64,000 bases of DNA from Klebsiella pneumoniae. Its GTDB lineage: Bacteria > Myxococcota_A > UBA796 > GCA-2862545. The position numbers and the translations under genes were made by a program. Shown one piece after another: positions 45,057 to 53,060 of this stretch (position 1 is the stretch's first letter; every line of letters starts with the position of its first letter). The notes below the pieces were generated by a model. The model did no database searches. It was given only the letters and a program-made list of their open reading frames with translations, and had not been told where the DNA came from. The DNA lies in contig CAMASI010000005.1 in NCBI GenBank assembly GCA_945861065.1, positions 1 to 64,000 on the forward strand, read 5' to 3'.

Positions 45057-46747
45057 GGCTTTTCAACCGTCACCCGACGCCGAACAGGGACGTCGTGAAA
45101 GACCTGCTCTGTGCCGTCTGACCACTGCACCGACAACGTCTCCACAAGGCTTGATGTGCCAACCCCGAAATGCGCCACTGGGGGACCCCCAGAAGCGAAG
45201 TTGAGACCTCCGGCAACCATCCACCGGCGCTGCGCCTCTCCGTCAGCAATCACCTGAATTGTCGCCCCGATGCCAAACGTGTTTTCGCTGCCGGTGTCTG
45301 CCAACTCGACGTCGATCCAGCCAGCGTCACCGCAGCGCGAAATATGAGCGGTATTCGCGCCGAGCAGGTCGCGCTTGACGATATCGAGCCAACCATCGCC
45401 ATTGAAATCAGCGACCGCAAAGCCCCGAGAAACGCCGTCCTGCGCATAGTCGAGCGCGATCGCCTCGTCAGTAAATTGTTGCTGCCCATCATTCACGAAG
45501 ATCGCATCGGGCTGATGCAATGCATTCTTCCACACCGGGTTTTCGTTGTTGACGCTCCCGAACGCAACCGGCGCGTCGTCGTCGCCGTCGTTGTCCACGT
45601 CGATCAACTCCGTGCCCCACGCAACCTTCTGATCAAAAAGGCCATTGGGCTCAATGTTGGAATCCAGAATCTGAAGCCAGTAATCGTCCGACGACTGAAA
45701 CAACCTCATTTTGTTCCATTCGCTGATCAAAATGTCCGGAATGTCGTCGTCGTTCAAATCCGCAATGCCAAGGCCCATTCCTGTGACGTCCAATCCCTGC
45801 AATCCGTTGGATGAAAGCGGATCGTACGCCAATGTCCCGTTGACGTTCGTAATAAACGCGTTGGGAAAGGCGATTCCAAAATCACATACCGTGTACAGGT
45901 CGGGCCAGCCGTCCCCGGTAAAATCAAAAAAGCCACCGGCGTAGTCGTAACAATCGTGAACCTGTACCGGGAGTCGATCCGACTCGTTGCTGAATGTACC
46001 ATCGCCGTTGTTCAACAAAAGTAGATTTGGGTCTGCCGGCAAGAAGTCGGCAGTGGGCGTGCCCGTTTCGTCCACGATTCCGTAGTTGCCAACGTACAGA
46101 TCGAGGTCCCCGTCGTGGTCCATGTCCGCCCAGGAGGACACCATCGACTTGTAGCCCGTGCGGGCATTCACCGTACGCTGAGGGACAACGGAACTATCGA
46201 AGGTCACGTCCACATCGGGTAGCGCCTCAACGCTGACGTCCACCCAGGCACACGAATCGTTGCGGAGTAAGACGTTGGGCTCGTCGTAGCGCGTGTAGAA
46301 CAGGTCGAGGTCACCGTCGCCGTCGTAGTCGGCCACCGACCCGCCGGTGCCCCAAGTCAGGTCCAGCGGTGCAAAAAAAGCCTCATCCTGCTCAAAGCCG
46401 CCGACGCCATCGTTAATTAGGACTGAAGCGCCAAATTCACTTGGCATCACGACGTCTACATGCACGTCACAATTCAGGTCTACGGCGATTGCGCCGCCGC
46501 CCCAAATCCACAAATCCGAGGCCATCGGCACCTCGTAAGTGTCGATGTCCCAAGCCGCGCCGAAACGAAGGCCCGGTTCGAAACAAATGCGCTCTTCTCC
46601 GAGCGTCAGAAGGCTCGGGTCCGTGTCGGCGTCACTGTCGGCATCCGTGTCGGCGTCCGCGTCCGGTTCCGTGTCCGTGTCCCCATCCACGGCGGGTTCC
46701 GGCCCACACGCCATCAGGGCAGCTACGAACATCGATCTGCACACCAC
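45053..46747 (-). CDS. CRTAC1-like FG-GAP protein with ASPIC/UnbV end
   Basis: 564-residue exported protein, lipobox LMAC (GTG 46747, or ATG 46732). After an Asp-Thr/Asp-Ala linker (bases 46606-46690 in reverse) come FG-GAP/VCBS repeats: DYDGDGDLDLFY, DMDHDGDLDLYVGN, DFTGDGWPDLYTVC, DLNDDDIPDILI, DVDNDGDDDAPV, DFNGDGWLDIV. The C-terminal ASPIC/UnbV domain is marked by RRWMVAGGLNFASGGPPVAHFG and VQWSDGTEQVF. This is the bacterial CRTAC1 layout, a Ca2+-binding surface propeller. Translationally coupled to the monooxygenase-like lipoprotein downstream, so both are probably exported together. Confidence 0.9.
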   Translation of the reverse strand: MVCRSMFVAALMACGPEPAVDGDTDTEPDADADTDADSDADTDPSLLTLGEERICFEPGLRFGAAWDIDTYEVPMASDLWIWGGGAIAVDLNCDVHVDVVMPSEFGASVLINDGVGGFEQDEAFFAPLDLTWGTGGSVADYDGDGDLDLFYTRYDEPNVLLRNDSCAWVDVSVEALPDVDVTFDSSVVPQRTVNARTGYKSMVSSWADMDHDGDLDLYVGNYGIVDETGTPTADFLPADPNLLLLNNGDGTFSNESDRLPVQVHDCYDYAGGFFDFTGDGWPDLYTVCDFGIAFPNAFITNVNGTLAYDPLSSNGLQGLDVTGMGLGIADLNDDDIPDILISEWNKMRLFQSSDDYWLQILDSNIEPNGLFDQKVAWGTELIDVDNDGDDDAPVAFGSVNNENPVWKNALHQPDAIFVNDGQQQFTDEAIALDYAQDGVSRGFAVADFNGDGWLDIVKRDLLGANTAHISRCGDAGWIDVELADTGSENTFGIGATIQVIADGEAQRRWMVAGGLNFASGGPPVAHFGVGTSSLVETLSVQWSDGTEQVFHDVPVRRRVTVEKP

Positions 46748-46808
46748 GTGTCCCCTCCGCTCCCAGGCTAGCCTGTGTTTGGGCCTATTGCCCGCCGCGA
46801 ACGCACTC

Positions 46809-46813
46809 GGAGG
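46809..46813 (+). promoter_or_regulatory. Ribosome binding site fixing the start at 46819
   Basis: GGAGG five bases before ATG 46819. It rules out the 126-codon upstream extension of the open frame, which runs antisense to the FG-GAP gene. Confidence 0.75.
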
Positions 46814-46818
46814 TCAGC

Positions 46819-47670
46819 ATGGGAATGGTGCTCGGGTCTGTCATGAGCGTCGCGCTCGCAAGCCAAAGCGAGGTACCTCTGCCACTCGACGCGCCCTTCG
46901 AGCGTTTGTCGGACCCCGGAAGTGACGGCGTGACCTTGGTGCCACGGGTAGACGGCGGTGCCAGCTTGGGCATCCACCCGCTGGCTTCGTCACCCCAACT
47001 GTGGGAAGGCACCGGCGGCGCAGATGTGACCCTCGTCGGTATCGACGACACCGCAGCTGTTGGGGGCCATCTGTGGGTTCAAACCTCCGCGGACGGCGAA
47101 AACGACATCCACTTCCGACTGACTCGTTTGTACTACGACGCAGGACTGGCCTTCGACCGCCGAATCGGCAATCACCAAGCGGTCCGCCTTGGTTATCGCC
47201 ACCGTTGCAGTCATGGCGTGGACGACGTGCCCGGAAGAATTCTCATCCGGTCGGGACCCACGCTGTCTTGGGAGGCCGCGTGGGGCGAAACCACCGTGAT
47301 CCGCACCACGGCGGGGGTGGAGGCTACGCTCATCGGGCAAAACCTGGATTTCGAGTTTCAACCCAGAGCCCTGCTGAACGCCGGCGCAGGTGTTTCCAGG
47401 CCCTGGGGTGAGGGACCCGTCCTCATTGGCGCGGCGGCTGTCGGTCTCTTCGCAGTGGGCACCGGCACCGAGGAGGTGTGGGCCCTGGGCGCGCCTTTCG
47501 GCGAGGTCCGAATGGTGCCGCTCCCATCGGCCGCTGTGGGACTTGGGACCCAGGGCGACGACGCAGCGCGCCTGTTGTTGCACGTGGAGCGCATCCCCGA
47601 CACAGGCCTCGGGCCCGCGGCCCAACCCGTCACGCTTTGGTCCATCCGCGTCGAGTTCGGGGAAGGTTAG
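46819..47670 (+). CDS. Probable outer-membrane protein
   Basis: Not recognised. 283 residues from ATG 46819. Signal peptide MGMVLGSVMSVALASQSE. Alternating strands follow, including AAVGGHLWVQTSADGENDIH, HQAVRLGYRHRCSHGVDD, TLSWEAAWGETTVIRTTAGV and the aromatic-ending LWSIRVEFGEG, consistent with an 8-12-stranded barrel. The Cys-Ser-His within the barrel (RHRCSHGVDD) is conserved-looking. The next gene starts nine bases on. Confidence 0.7.
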   Translation: MGMVLGSVMSVALASQSEVPLPLDAPFERLSDPGSDGVTLVPRVDGGASLGIHPLASSPQLWEGTGGADVTLVGIDDTAAVGGHLWVQTSADGENDIHFRLTRLYYDAGLAFDRRIGNHQAVRLGYRHRCSHGVDDVPGRILIRSGPTLSWEAAWGETTVIRTTAGVEATLIGQNLDFEFQPRALLNAGAGVSRPWGEGPVLIGAAAVGLFAVGTGTEEVWALGAPFGEVRMVPLPSAAVGLGTQGDDAARLLLHVERIPDTGLGPAAQPVTLWSIRVEFGEG

Positions 47671-47679
47671 GGCATCGGC

Positions 47680-48348
47680 ATGTGGCTGGTAGTTTCGGCT
47701 GGATGTGAACAATCAGGCCTCGATTTCGGGGACCCGATTCTTACGCAGGCGCCCGAAACGGCCCCGCCGACCGCGCCATCAAGCACGCCGAACGAACCGG
47801 AAGGGGACGCCGACACCGATTCTGACGCAGACGCAGACGCAGACGCAGATGCAGATGCAGATGCAGATGCAGATGCCGACATGGACGCCGACGCAGACGC
47901 AGACGCAGATTCCGACGGAGACACCGACCTGGACACGGGTTTCCCCGTCGGGCCGCCCGTCGCCGGTACCTACGCCGGCGAGATCGTCATCGATTACGAG
48001 ATGACTGTTCCATTTTTCGGGGGCAGCTCGGTCTGCACGGGTCCCATCGTCGTCGAATACGATCCGTCCGCGTTGGACCCGCTCCTAGGCTCGATGAGCT
48101 GCGAATGGCCCCTCTTCGACCTGTGGGCCGCGGTGTGGCTCAGCAGCGCAATGGGAACCCTGCGGGGCGATGGAACTTTTCCCGTCGTCAATGGCGACTT
48201 TTCGGGCTCCGACGGAACTGGAACGTTTGAGTGGAGCGACCCATGGACCGGTGCAATGGCGGGCACACGTTTCATTGGCGCGTTCAGCGGCGGTTCGTTT
48301 CTCGTCGATGCCTACAGCGCGAGCTGGGATATCGAGTGGGTTCCGTGA
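47680..48348 (+). CDS. Lipoprotein with long Asp-Ala repeat linker
   Basis: Not recognised. 222 residues. Lipobox VSAGC (Cys 9 of MWLVVSAGC). A Pro/Thr segment is followed by a run of about 20 Asp-x pairs, mostly Asp-Ala (residues 42-85), encoded by a hexamer repeat, then a small beta domain (GTYAGEIVIDYEMTVPFFG to DAYSASWDIEWVP). The linker is a negatively charged spacer of a type frequent in this genome's lipoproteins and may vary in length between strains. Likely co-transcribed with the barrel protein upstream. Convergent with the endopeptidase at 48364. Confidence 0.75.
   Translation: MWLVVSAGCEQSGLDFGDPILTQAPETAPPTAPSSTPNEPEGDADTDSDADADADADADADADADADMDADADADADSDGDTDLDTGFPVGPPVAGTYAGEIVIDYEMTVPFFGGSSVCTGPIVVEYDPSALDPLLGSMSCEWPLFDLWAAVWLSSAMGTLRGDGTFPVVNGDFSGSDGTGTFEWSDPWTGAMAGTRFIGAFSGGSFLVDAYSASWDIEWVP
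47824..47907 (+). repeat. Hexamer tandem repeat encoding Asp-Ala
   Basis: Fourteen consecutive 6-base units, mostly GACGCA or GATGCA, with one GACATG interruption and two ending GCC. Units with GAC cluster at both ends and GAT in the middle, which suggests local slippage or unequal exchange. Being a multiple of three, gain or loss of units keeps the frame. Confidence 0.85.
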
Positions 48349-48363
48349 ACCCCAGCCACGCAA

Positions 48364-49011
48364 TTAAGGCTGGCAACTGACCTGCACATGCAGGTGATCC
48401 GCGTGACGACCCGCGGCACGCAGTACGCCTGGAATATTTCCGCTCCCAAAAAGCCACCGCAGGTCGCCTGCCGCAAGAAGGTCGTTGTGCACGACGTAGT
48501 CCTTGACCGCACGAATGAGGCGTTGATCGAGCAACAACAGGGACACCCGGCCGGTTTCGATCAACCCCTCGATGAAAAGCCAGGTTAATTCCAGGTCGAG
48601 GGTGGAGGGGGTCATGGCGCGAAAACTGTCCCCCTGACGCCCGCCCAATTGCCACAACGCGACGTCAGCGTCTCGCCCGACCTGGTGAAGGACATGCGGA
48701 GGGAGAGCGCCGCCCCGCGCCGCAGACAAGTCCCCGATGTGCACGGGGTCCGCTTCGGGAACCTGCGTTTGTACATGCCGGGCCGCATGCGCGAGTGCGT
48801 CCGCCAGCCAAGTGGTACCCCAAGCGCGATCCGGGCGAAGCAGCTCAAAGGCGTCGTCGTAGGCGGGTAGCTGGACGAATGCTGCGGCGTCGAGCGCCCG
48901 ACACGAAGGTGCCTCCCCCCGCGGAAGCGCTACCGAAGGCGGCAAATCCGCGAGGTCATCTGGCCAGGGCCCCGGTTCGGCGCCCGCCGCAGCGAAAAGA
49001 AGCGTCCACAT
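48364..49011 (-). CDS. MepA-type (M74) murein endopeptidase-like protein
   Basis: 215 residues from ATG 49011, giving a short signal peptide (MWTLLFAAAGAEP); the longer frame upstream is Arg/Pro-rich shadow. Motifs of penicillin-insensitive murein endopeptidase: VHIGDLSAARGGALPPHVLHQVGRD in outline (GD-S-GG-H-x2-HQ-GRD-AD), with zinc ligands His and Asp in HVLHQVGRDAD, and the C-terminal HADHLHVQVSC carrying the third ligand. Expected to cut D-Ala-mDAP crosslinks in peptidoglycan in the periplasm. Shorter than the E. coli enzyme (about 275). Divergent from the AlkB-fold gene at 49110. Confidence 0.8.
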   Translation of the reverse strand: MWTLLFAAAGAEPGPWPDDLADLPPSVALPRGEAPSCRALDAAAFVQLPAYDDAFELLRPDRAWGTTWLADALAHAARHVQTQVPEADPVHIGDLSAARGGALPPHVLHQVGRDADVALWQLGGRQGDSFRAMTPSTLDLELTWLFIEGLIETGRVSLLLLDQRLIRAVKDYVVHNDLLAAGDLRWLFGSGNIPGVLRAAGRHADHLHVQVSCQP

Positions 49012-49109
49012 CAGCGAGACACCTAACGGATCTGGAGGCCGATCGGCAAGCCCATCCGAGATACCCGTCCAACGACCCCGCAGGGGACAGGCTCGGAGAG
49101 AGATCGCCC

Positions 49110-49907
49110 ATGGCGGACGGCGCAACGATCCATGACGACTTCGTGACACGAGAGGAGCGTGTTGTGGTCAAGGCGTGGCTCAGCTCCACCCACCCGGTGT
49201 GGGAAAAACGATGGCTCGCAACGTCGGGCGACCCAATTCTACATCAATTGCCACGTCCAATCTTGTGGCTAGGAAGCTGGCAATTCGCCGCACTTTTCGA
49301 CAATCGGCCGTCCCGAGCCGCTGTGGCAACCGCGATTCGCGCCGAGCCCTTCCCCCCCGTGCTGGCGGGGTGGGTGGCGCGAATCGAATCGCGTGTCCGA
49401 GCTCGCACGGTTCTCGCAGACCTACCCACCGGCTGGGCGCTCACCGCGTGCCTCGTTCATTTGTGCGGCGATCGGGTCGAGCCGGATGGCCGCCGCGAAG
49501 ATCGGGCCCCCGTTCAGGCACACCGAGCCCGCGAGCAAGGCCCCGTCGCTTCTGTCAGCCTCGGCGAGCGGGCACTTCTAGAGTTCATTGACAAGGGGGG
49601 CCGTGTCACCCAACAGTCGTGGCTGAACGACGGGGACCTTGCCGTGTTCGACGGACCCCGTCACAACGAAGATGCCAGGCACCGAATTGCCAATGTCGAA
49701 CGGCGCAGCGGCCATCGTTTCCCGGTGGGGATGGACGACTTCGACACACGAAGGGTGGAGTTCACCTTTCGGTTCGTACCGGCTGCGCACGTCACGCCGT
49801 GGTGGACCCTACCGGAGGCCGATCGGGAGCTCATCATCCCGTACATCGACGCATTGGCAGAAGGGAACGCTTGGTGGCGCCAAGAACGCGACGCGGGCAA
49901 CCGCTGA
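49110..49907 (+). CDS. AlkB-like 2-oxoglutarate oxygenase fold, iron site incomplete
   Basis: 265 residues from ATG 49110. The core resembles AlkB-type Fe(II)/2-oxoglutarate dioxygenases: QGPVASVSLGERALLEF, then WLNDGDLAVFDGPRHN, the distal His in ARHRIANVERR and the 2OG-binding Arg in RRVEFTFRFVP. The first iron pair, normally His-x-Asp just before the SLG strand, reads AHRAREQGP, so the Asp is Ala. If the alignment is right, the enzyme lacks one iron ligand. N-terminal 90 residues are unassigned. Cytoplasmic. Function (nucleic acid or protein demethylation) uncertain; identification is by motif pattern only. Confidence 0.55.
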   Translation: MADGATIHDDFVTREERVVVKAWLSSTHPVWEKRWLATSGDPILHQLPRPILWLGSWQFAALFDNRPSRAAVATAIRAEPFPPVLAGWVARIESRVRARTVLADLPTGWALTACLVHLCGDRVEPDGRREDRAPVQAHRAREQGPVASVSLGERALLEFIDKGGRVTQQSWLNDGDLAVFDGPRHNEDARHRIANVERRSGHRFPVGMDDFDTRRVEFTFRFVPAAHVTPWWTLPEADRELIIPYIDALAEGNAWWRQERDAGNR

Positions 49908-49934
49908 CGGCGGCCCGCGTCGCAAAGGCACAGG

Positions 49935-50294
49935 TTAGCTGCAGACGCCGCCGCCGTCCGGGCCCGCGTGCGGGCAGTGGGTGGCTGCGTCGGCCGCTGC
50001 TGCGCCGAGGTGGTAGTTGCGACACTCCCAGCTGTCTCCGCCGGTCTCGTCGACACAACCCACGGGCCACGTGGCGCACTCGGTCGCGCAGTCGGCTTCG
50101 ACCGGGTACTCGGTCGGGCAGGTGGCAACGGCGGTCGCGCAGAACGCGGCGCAGTCTGCAACGGCGTCCACGCAGGTGGTTCCGCCGGTGCCGGCAGTGC
50201 CTGTGGTGTCCGTGTCCGAGTCCGTCGATGCGTCATCGCCGCAAGCAACGGCAGTGACGAGGGCGAGGGTCGCCAGAAATCTGTTCAGCGTCAT
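49935..50294 (-). CDS. Small Cys-rich lipoprotein, HAGP family
   Basis: 119 residues. Lipoprotein signal MTLNRFLATLALVTAVAC (Cys 18), a Thr/Asp/Gly linker, then a compact 75-residue domain with ten Cys: CVDAVADCAAFCATAVATC, ADCATECATW, ECRNYHLGAAAADAATHC and PHAGPDGGGVC. The YH...HCPHAGP ending is shared by a set of uncharacterised Myxococcota lipoproteins. The Cys pairs probably form disulfides, and the two His near the end could bind metal or haem. No functional partner nearby. Confidence 0.8.
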   Translation of the reverse strand: MTLNRFLATLALVTAVACGDDASTDSDTDTTGTAGTGGTTCVDAVADCAAFCATAVATCPTEYPVEADCATECATWPVGCVDETGGDSWECRNYHLGAAAADAATHCPHAGPDGGGVCS

Positions 50295-50400
50295 GAATCC
50301 TCCATGCTCCGCGGGCTGCGGGCGGCTGGTTTACAACACGTTTTACGCCGCTTGTCAATCGTCGACTGAATGAGCTATGTCCGCATACGTCTTGGGTTGT

Positions 50401-50405
50401 GGAGG
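50401..50405 (+). promoter_or_regulatory. Ribosome binding site for the gene at 50415
   Basis: GGAGG nine bases before ATG 50415, with an A-rich spacer. It excludes the longer in-frame start at 50370, which has no signal peptide. Confidence 0.7.
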
Positions 50406-50414
50406 ACAAAAAAA

Positions 50415-51092
50415 ATGCGTCATTTCGTAGTATCGGCAGTCGTTGCCTGTTGGGCCAATTCGGCTCGCGCGGAGGACGTGCCCGTTCAACCCGTCGAGGG
50501 ACCGGTCGTTGCGGCCCCCGAGGAAGGCGGCGGGCTCACTGCCGACCAGCGCGCGGAACGGCAACAGGCGCTCAAGGCCAGCGTGAAGTTGGAGCTGGCG
50601 GCGTTTCAGCAGATGTTGCAGCAGACGTCCGCCTTGGTCGCTTCCGAAGGTGCGTCGATGCCGCCAGAAGTCAAAAGCGCCCACGATGCGGGCTCAGCCA
50701 AGGCCAAGGAGGCCCAAGAGCAGGTAGCCGCCGGTCAGTACGCCGGTGCTTGGCGCTCGCTACATGAAGCGTGGGCCGCGAACGCGCCGGCCCTTCGTTT
50801 CGTGTTCAGCAAAGTGGACATGAAACAGCTCGAACCGCTTGTCACCACGTTTATCGATGCCCTGTCCGCAAGAAACACGGACCTCGCAACCCTGGTAGGC
50901 ACCGGTCCCGCAGAAGCCAAAACCCACTACGACGCCGGCGCCGCCTTGCTCGACCAGGCAAAAGCGAGCCAAGCTGCTGGCGACTCAAAAGGCGCATTCG
51001 CCAAAGCGCGTGAGGCGATGACCGAATTCGATCTGAGCGTCCGCGCCCTGTTCAAAGGTGCGAGAGAGGACCAGAAACGCCGCAAGAACTGA
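50415..51092 (+). CDS. Exported helical protein
   Basis: Not recognised. 225 residues from ATG 50415. Signal peptide MRHFVVSAVVACWANSARA. After a Pro/Val/Glu-rich stretch the protein is almost wholly helical, Ala/Lys/Glu-rich: LTADQRAERQQALKASVKLE, SAHDAGSAKAKEAQEQVAAG, ALLDQAKASQAAGDSKGAFA. The repeated DAG...AQ...A.GQ..A / DAG...LL.QAK...A.GD...A pattern suggests two tetratricopeptide-like hairpins. It ends in a basic tail (GAREDQKRRKN). Periplasmic scaffold is a plausible role, nothing more. Convergent with the RCC1 gene eight bases on. Confidence 0.72.
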   Translation: MRHFVVSAVVACWANSARAEDVPVQPVEGPVVAAPEEGGGLTADQRAERQQALKASVKLELAAFQQMLQQTSALVASEGASMPPEVKSAHDAGSAKAKEAQEQVAAGQYAGAWRSLHEAWAANAPALRFVFSKVDMKQLEPLVTTFIDALSARNTDLATLVGTGPAEAKTHYDAGAALLDQAKASQAAGDSKGAFAKAREAMTEFDLSVRALFKGAREDQKRRKN

Positions 51093-51100
51093 GCGCCGCT

Positions 51101-52063
51101 CTACATGGGGCCGTCGGCTTCACCGTAGTCATTGCGCCCCCAGCAACTCACCCGTTCTGGGGGCGTCGTGATCGCACACGTGTGAAACCAGCCTGAGCTC
51201 ACTTGTTGGTAGAAGCCGGGCAGTGGCGCTGCCTGGCCAAAGTCGCCGGTGCCCCAACACTGGGCCTGCAAGTCCCTGCGAAGGGCACAGTTGTGCGTGT
51301 TGCCAGAACTGAGGTGGTGGAAGAAGTCGAACAGAGGCTCCTGTGTCTGGTTGGCCGAGTCGTTGCCCCAACACCGCGGCTTGCCGTCTTCGCCCAAACC
51401 GCAGCTGTGGTACACGCCAGAACTCGCTTGGACATAGGTCGTCTGCTCGTCAGGGGACGCCTGACCAAAGGTATTGAGGCCCCAACAAACCATGGACGCG
51501 TTCGCCGCACTGACGCCACAGGCGTGTCCAAAACCACAATCCAGGCTCAACAACGCTCCTGGCGGCGGCAAGGTCCTATTATCGGTCTCGGCACCCCAAC
51601 AATGCGCCAAGCCAGCGGGATCGAGGGCACAACAGAAGTTGCTCCCACAATCGAGCTGCGTGAACGTGCCCACCGGCGCTGACGTCTGCCCGAACTCGTC
51701 GCTCCCCCAACAGGTGATGCTTCCGTCGTCGGCCATCGCGCATGAGGAGTCGATGCCTACGGCCACCGAGGTAAACACACCGCTCGTCGGTGCGTCGGTG
51801 ACTTTGCCGTCGGTATCGTCACCCCAACAGGCCACCTCACCGGCCTCAGACACCCAGCAGGAATGCGTCTCACCAGCGCTGATTCGCTGAACATACACGC
51901 CAGGCCATTCCCAAGGGGCAGGCGGCGGAGGCACGTAGGGATCGGTCGGCCCGGTGTCGGTCGGTTCATCGGTCGTCGTTGGCGGTTCGGTGGGTACGGT
52001 GTCCGTCTCGATCGGTGCCCCGGAACAACCCACAACCGCGAACCAGCACGTCCTGAACATCAT
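51101..52063 (-). CDS. RCC1-repeat lipoprotein (last gene of envelope operon)
   Basis: 320 residues from ATG 52063 (or the adjacent ATG 52060), giving MMFRTCWFAVVGC, lipidated Cys 13; a longer frame to 52165 would hide the signal. Pro/Thr linker, then seven RCC1-type beta-propeller blades, nearly all with a His/Ser-x-Cys near the start and a Cys-Trp-Gly strand (SAGETHSCWVSEAGEVACWG, SSGVYHSCGLGEDGKPRCWG, SSGNTHNCALRRDLQAQCWG). Paired Cys in each blade imply one disulfide per blade, apt for an extracellular propeller. Located 46 bases after a second RCC1 gene in the same operon. Confidence 0.88.
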   Translation of the reverse strand: MMFRTCWFAVVGCSGAPIETDTVPTEPPTTTDEPTDTGPTDPYVPPPPAPWEWPGVYVQRISAGETHSCWVSEAGEVACWGDDTDGKVTDAPTSGVFTSVAVGIDSSCAMADDGSITCWGSDEFGQTSAPVGTFTQLDCGSNFCCALDPAGLAHCWGAETDNRTLPPPGALLSLDCGFGHACGVSAANASMVCWGLNTFGQASPDEQTTYVQASSGVYHSCGLGEDGKPRCWGNDSANQTQEPLFDFFHHLSSGNTHNCALRRDLQAQCWGTGDFGQAAPLPGFYQQVSSGWFHTCAITTPPERVSCWGRNDYGEADGPM

Positions 52064-52109
52064 GACCTCGCGGCCGCCCCTAACTTCAGCCGCGTCCCCT
52101 CGAGCGACC

Positions 52110-53060
52110 TCAATCCGGCCAACGGTAGCTGGGGCGAGCCAACGGGCGCAACGCGACAAGATCATTCACCCAGCACAACGGGTGCGACAGCGCGTCCAGC
52201 CCACAGGCGTGGTCGCCACCCAACGCGAGGGCCACCAGTCCCTGAGGCGCATCACCCGCTGGCGTGTTGAAGGCCCAACAACGCGTTTCTGGCCCGCGCC
52301 GGGCGCAGAATCGTTCGGCCCCCACGTAGGTCGCGCCCGCGGAGAGCTCCTCCCATCCCTCGTCGGACGGAGCGGACCCGTTCCCCGGATGTTCTGGTTT
52401 GCCCCAGCACACCACGACGCCCTTGGGATCGAGCCCACAGGCGGCCGCGCGACCGAGCGCTAAGCCCTGCAGCGGAACCGCTGGTGCCTCCAACTGGCCG
52501 TGGCGCCCCAGTCCCCAACAAACCGGAAGGCTCTTCTCGTCTAAGCCACAAGTGAAATCGAGCCCTGCTTCCAAACCGTGCAACGCAAACATCGGAGCCA
52601 GCGTCTGGCCATAACGGTTGTCGCCAATGCACTGGACGTGGCCATCGAGGTCGCCCAGGCAGGTGTGCCGGCCTCCCGCCGCGATCTCGACGACGCCAGC
52701 TGGCCCAAAACCGAGGTCCGTCACGTCTCCTGCGCTGGCCCGTGTGCCCGCCACAAGGCCCAACGGACCGAGCCGACGCTCCCCCTCCTCATAGCCCCAG
52801 CACAACACGCCTCCGTCGGAACGACGACCGCACGCATGATGGAGACCCACACTCATCCCATCCAGGCTTCCTTCTGGGGGATCTGGGTCGAGCATGTGGT
52901 TGCGCCAGCCCCAACACCACACCGCTCCAGAGCCGTCAAGGCCGCACAATCGGCCCTCGCCTGCATCCAGGTGGGAAAGCGCAGGCAATGAAGGCTCTGG
53001 GGGTGGCACGAAGTCACAGCCCGCGAGCCATTGAACAACTGCAAGACCCGCGCGGTTCAG
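52110..53060 (-). CDS. RCC1-repeat lipoprotein, probable CTG start
   Basis: 316 residues if started at CTG 53060. The usual-codon start (GTG 53009) gives a protein without a signal, yet the same frame upstream encodes LNRAGLAVVQWLAGC, a clear lipoprotein signal. No ATG, GTG or TTG occurs in frame for over 40 codons upstream, while CTG overlaps the previous stop as CTGA, mirroring the ATGA and GTGA couplings seen elsewhere here. RCC1-type blades: GEGRLCGLDGSGAVWCWG, GLHHACGRRSDGGVLCWG, GLDFTCGLDEKSLPVCWG, GGDHACGLDALSHPLCW. Same paired-Cys blade design as its neighbour, so the two probably arose by duplication. Confidence 0.78.
   Translation of the reverse strand: MNRAGLAVVQWLAGCDFVPPPEPSLPALSHLDAGEGRLCGLDGSGAVWCWGWRNHMLDPDPPEGSLDGMSVGLHHACGRRSDGGVLCWGYEEGERRLGPLGLVAGTRASAGDVTDLGFGPAGVVEIAAGGRHTCLGDLDGHVQCIGDNRYGQTLAPMFALHGLEAGLDFTCGLDEKSLPVCWGLGRHGQLEAPAVPLQGLALGRAAACGLDPKGVVVCWGKPEHPGNGSAPSDEGWEELSAGATYVGAERFCARRGPETRCWAFNTPAGDAPQGLVALALGGDHACGLDALSHPLCWVNDLVALRPLARPSYRWPD

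Noticed and set aside
47824-47907. Regular short repeats considered as a CRISPR array
   Set aside because: Six-base units without spacers, in frame inside a lipoprotein gene.
48795-49109. N-terminal extension of the AlkB-fold protein
   Set aside because: Arg-rich sequence antisense to the MepA-like gene; ATG 49110 starts a normal protein.
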